NCBI GenBank assembly: GCA_023511475.1
Contig: JAIMBM010000179.1
Location: 1-6,610, forward strand
From: Anaerolineae bacterium
Lineage (GTDB): Bacteria > Chloroflexota > Anaerolineae > SpSt-313
Reading direction: 5' to 3'
Length of the DNA stretch: 6,610 bases
Both the position numbers and the translations under genes were made by a program. The stretch's first letter is position 1. Every line of letters starts with the position of its first letter. A model generated the notes under the pieces. It saw nothing but the letters and a program-made list of their open reading frames with translations. It was not told the origin of the DNA and searched no databases. Shown in pieces: positions 5,356 to 6,610 of the stretch.

Positions 5356-6354
5356 TCAGCGGGCGACGAGCAGGCACCACTCCAGCGACGTCTCGGCGAC
5401 CGGAAGCGCATCGATCCCAGCTCCCTCCAGGACCTCGCCCCGCGGCGTCGGCGCCGCCGTGGCGCGCTGAGAGCTCGCGATTTCAACCTGCCACCCCGCA
5501 GCCGCAAACTCTTCCAGTGCCGAGCGCCTGTACAGGAAGGAGGCCAGCCCGGCCTCGCGGATGAGGCGACCGTTCGCCTCGTCCTCCTCCGGGTAGAAAT
5601 GGGTGATCGCGAGAAACGTCCCGGCCACGATGCGCCGCAGCTCCCTGAGGAGCTCGCCGGGCTGCCGGATGTTTGGGAGGCCGAGGTTGGTCGTCAGCGT
5701 GTGTACCGCACCATCCCGGAAGGGCGTCCGCCGGGCGTCGAAGGCCAGGAGGCTCACCCGGTCGTAGAGGCCAGAGTGGCGCAGCCACCTCCGATCGCGG
5801 CGGAGGATCCGCGGGCTAAAGTCAGTCGCCACGACCAACTGCGGCAACTCTCGGGCCACAGCCTCAACGAGTCCGCCGCGCCCTGAGGCCAGGTCGACGA
5901 TGGGGTCCTGCGCTGCTCGCAGGCGCTCGATGAGCGCGTGCATCAGGCTCTTGTGACAGGCGAGGTAGCCGGGCGTGTAGCAGCGCGAGAGGGCCCGCTC
6001 GGCGAGCCGCGCCGCCTCGCCATACTCGCCGCGGCTCTCGAGGAGCTGCGCGCGGTAGAAGAGGTCCGCGGGCGAGAGCGCGTCCGGGTCGGCCCCCATG
6101 AGCCGGGCCTCGACCTGGGGATGCTCACGCAGGTAGCGCGTCAGCTCCGTCTCGGTCTCCTCCCACAGGTCCTCGCGCTCGAGCCCCGCCGTGAGGAAGA
6201 GCCCGATCCCCTCGCGTACCGGGTACGCTGCGCTGCAGGCGGCGCACGTCGCCTTCGCCGACTCGATCCGCTCGCCATCGGCATCGTTGATCGTCCAGGA
6301 AAGCCGGCCGCGGCAGGCCGGGCACTGGAGCATCTCCATCAGGTAGCGGTGCAT
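5356..6354 (-). CDS. Zinc-ribbon (Trm112-like) class I SAM methyltransferase
   Basis: A 332-residue protein, probably cytosolic. The N-terminus (1-55) has the Trm112-like layout: two CxxC pairs (C11/C14 and C37/C40) followed by YPVREGIGLFL, which should bind zinc. The middle (about 60-145) is helical and includes a stretch like one tetratricopeptide unit (LFYRAQLLESRGEYGEAARLA, 98-118, cut to its key part). The C-terminal half is a Rossmann-type methyltransferase: motif I VDLASGRGG (153-161), acidic D178 after strand 2 (ATDFS), D206 (AFDARRTPF) and TTNLGLPN (221-228) at the motif IV position. A fused zinc ribbon and methyltransferase is seen in RlmA-type rRNA guanine methyltransferases, but the long middle segment differs and the substrate is unknown. 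The ATG at 6354 is chosen because AAAGGA lies 10 nt upstream and the zinc ribbon starts directly after it. An open frame continuing to 6540 runs through repeat DNA and is probably not translated. Confidence 0.82.
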   Translation of the reverse strand: MHRYLMEMLQCPACRGRLSWTINDADGERIESAKATCAACSAAYPVREGIGLFLTAGLEREDLWEETETELTRYLREHPQVEARLMGADPDALSPADLFYRAQLLESRGEYGEAARLAERALSRCYTPGYLACHKSLMHALIERLRAAQDPIVDLASGRGGLVEAVARELPQLVVATDFSPRILRRDRRWLRHSGLYDRVSLLAFDARRTPFRDGAVHTLTTNLGLPNIRQPGELLRELRRIVAGTFLAITHFYPEEDEANGRLIREAGLASFLYRRSALEEFAAAGWQVEIASSQRATAAPTPRGEVLEGAGIDALPVAETSLEWCLLVAR

Positions 6355-6364
6355 GGCTGGTCCA

Positions 6365-6370
6365 TCCTTT
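6365..6370 (-). promoter_or_regulatory. Ribosome binding site of the methyltransferase gene
   Basis: AAAGGA on the leftward strand, 10 nt before the ATG at 6354. It decides between this start and the long upstream extension, for which no comparable site is seen in the C-rich repeat. Confidence 0.55.
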
Positions 6371-6439
6371 CCGGTCTGTAAGCCCCGTCGTCGGCTCGCT
6401 GACGCGGCCCTTGGCCCGCCGCGGTGAACGCCGCCGGCG

Positions 6440-6477
6440 GTCCTTGCGGGGCGGCGCGAACTGCCGAAGCAATCCCT
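6440..6477. repeat. Degenerate REP-like extragenic element
   Basis: On the leftward strand this reads GGGATTGCTTCGGC, then a short variable part, then GCCGCCCCGCAAGGAC. It resembles, from memory, the dispersed GATTGCTTCGGC...CGCAATGAC palindromic repeats found between genes in many Chloroflexota and other environmental bacteria. TTGC/GCAA and CGGC/GCCG pairings form the stem. A wider inverted pair, GAACTGC (6458-6464) with GCAGTTC (6490-6496), overlaps it. No function is assigned. Confidence 0.45.
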
Positions 6478-6500
6478 GGGCGCGGGGGTGCAGTTCACTC

Positions 6501-6597
6501 TGCTGCCAGGCCCCCCCACCCCCCTGGCCCCCTCCCCCAAGTCGGCCTGGGGGCCGACTTGGGGGAGGGGGCAGCGGGGGTAGGGGCCCTGGCAGCA
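6501..6597. repeat. 97-nt long palindrome with C-rich/G-rich arms
   Basis: The inner 20 bp are perfectly complementary (6528-6547 with 6552-6571) around a 4-nt TGGG loop. The outermost 10 bp are also perfect: TGCTGCCAGG (6501-6510) with CCTGGCAGCA (6588-6597). Between them, two C-runs face G-runs with small mismatches. The result is a nearly continuous hairpin, upstream of the methyltransferase gene. It could be an extragenic palindromic element, or a terminator or barrier for whatever lies beyond the window. No T-run follows on either strand. Confidence 0.85.
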
Positions 6598-6610
6598 ACA
6601 CAGATAGGCC

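Noticed and set aside
6355..6440. A T-box or riboswitch leader before the methyltransferase gene
   Set aside because: I looked for a T-box antiterminator core and common riboswitch cores and saw none; the GC-rich pairing there is not class-specific.
6355..6540. N-terminal extension of the methyltransferase by 62 residues
   Set aside because: The extension is encoded by repeat DNA and is Gly/Arg/Pro-rich. A good RBS and the start of the zinc ribbon both support the ATG at 6354.

Overview
This is a GC-rich window (about two-thirds G+C or more by eye) from a free-living bacterium. It holds one large-type signal recognition particle (SRP) RNA gene, a tight three-gene rightward operon, and two leftward genes. 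The SRP RNA is the long, Bacillus-style form with an Alu domain. It occurs with a cell-wall protein built of DUF348 repeats, a G5 domain and a 3D domain, encoded next to rsmA, and with abundant C-rich/G-rich palindromic repeats between genes. Together these suggest a deep-branching, possibly thermophilic lineage: either a Thermomicrobia-like Chloroflexota or a high-GC Bacillota. The assignment is an inference of low to moderate confidence, because no ribosomal RNA or species marker is present.

Rightward half (1-3999). The SRP RNA fills 11-278 and is followed by a GC-rich terminator-like hairpin. Three genes follow with almost no gaps: a BaiN/HI0933-family flavoprotein (355-1605), a membrane-anchored DUF348x4-G5-3D protein (1602-3158, a GTGA overlap with its predecessor) and RsmA, the 16S rRNA dimethyladenosine methyltransferase (3163-3999, 4 nt gap). 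All three start with GTG. I see no convincing promoter between the SRP RNA and the flavoprotein gene, so the operon may depend partly on read-through of the SRP RNA terminator.

Middle (4000-4309). The convergent gap between rsmA and the leftward genes has no gene. It holds two 111-bp direct repeat copies, 142 bp apart and differing at 5 positions. Each is made of three successive hairpins with inverted C-rich/G-rich ends. They look like a small non-coding palindromic element and may also act as a two-way transcription barrier.

Leftward half (4310-6610). A Trm112-like zinc-ribbon plus class I methyltransferase protein (5356-6354) is followed downstream by an alpha/alpha-toroid protein of the prenyltransferase/terpene-cyclase-repeat fold (4310-5209). 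The toroid gene has its own near-consensus sigma-70 promoter, placed 9 nt after the methyltransferase stop codon, and a structured leader of about 100 nt. Upstream of the methyltransferase lie a degenerate REP-like repeat and a 97-nt near-perfect hairpin whose ends share short exact words with the repeats in the middle gap.

I did not find a convincing new defence, mobile or biosynthetic system. The most distinctive features are the palindromic repeat family, the unassigned toroid protein and the zinc-ribbon methyltransferase.
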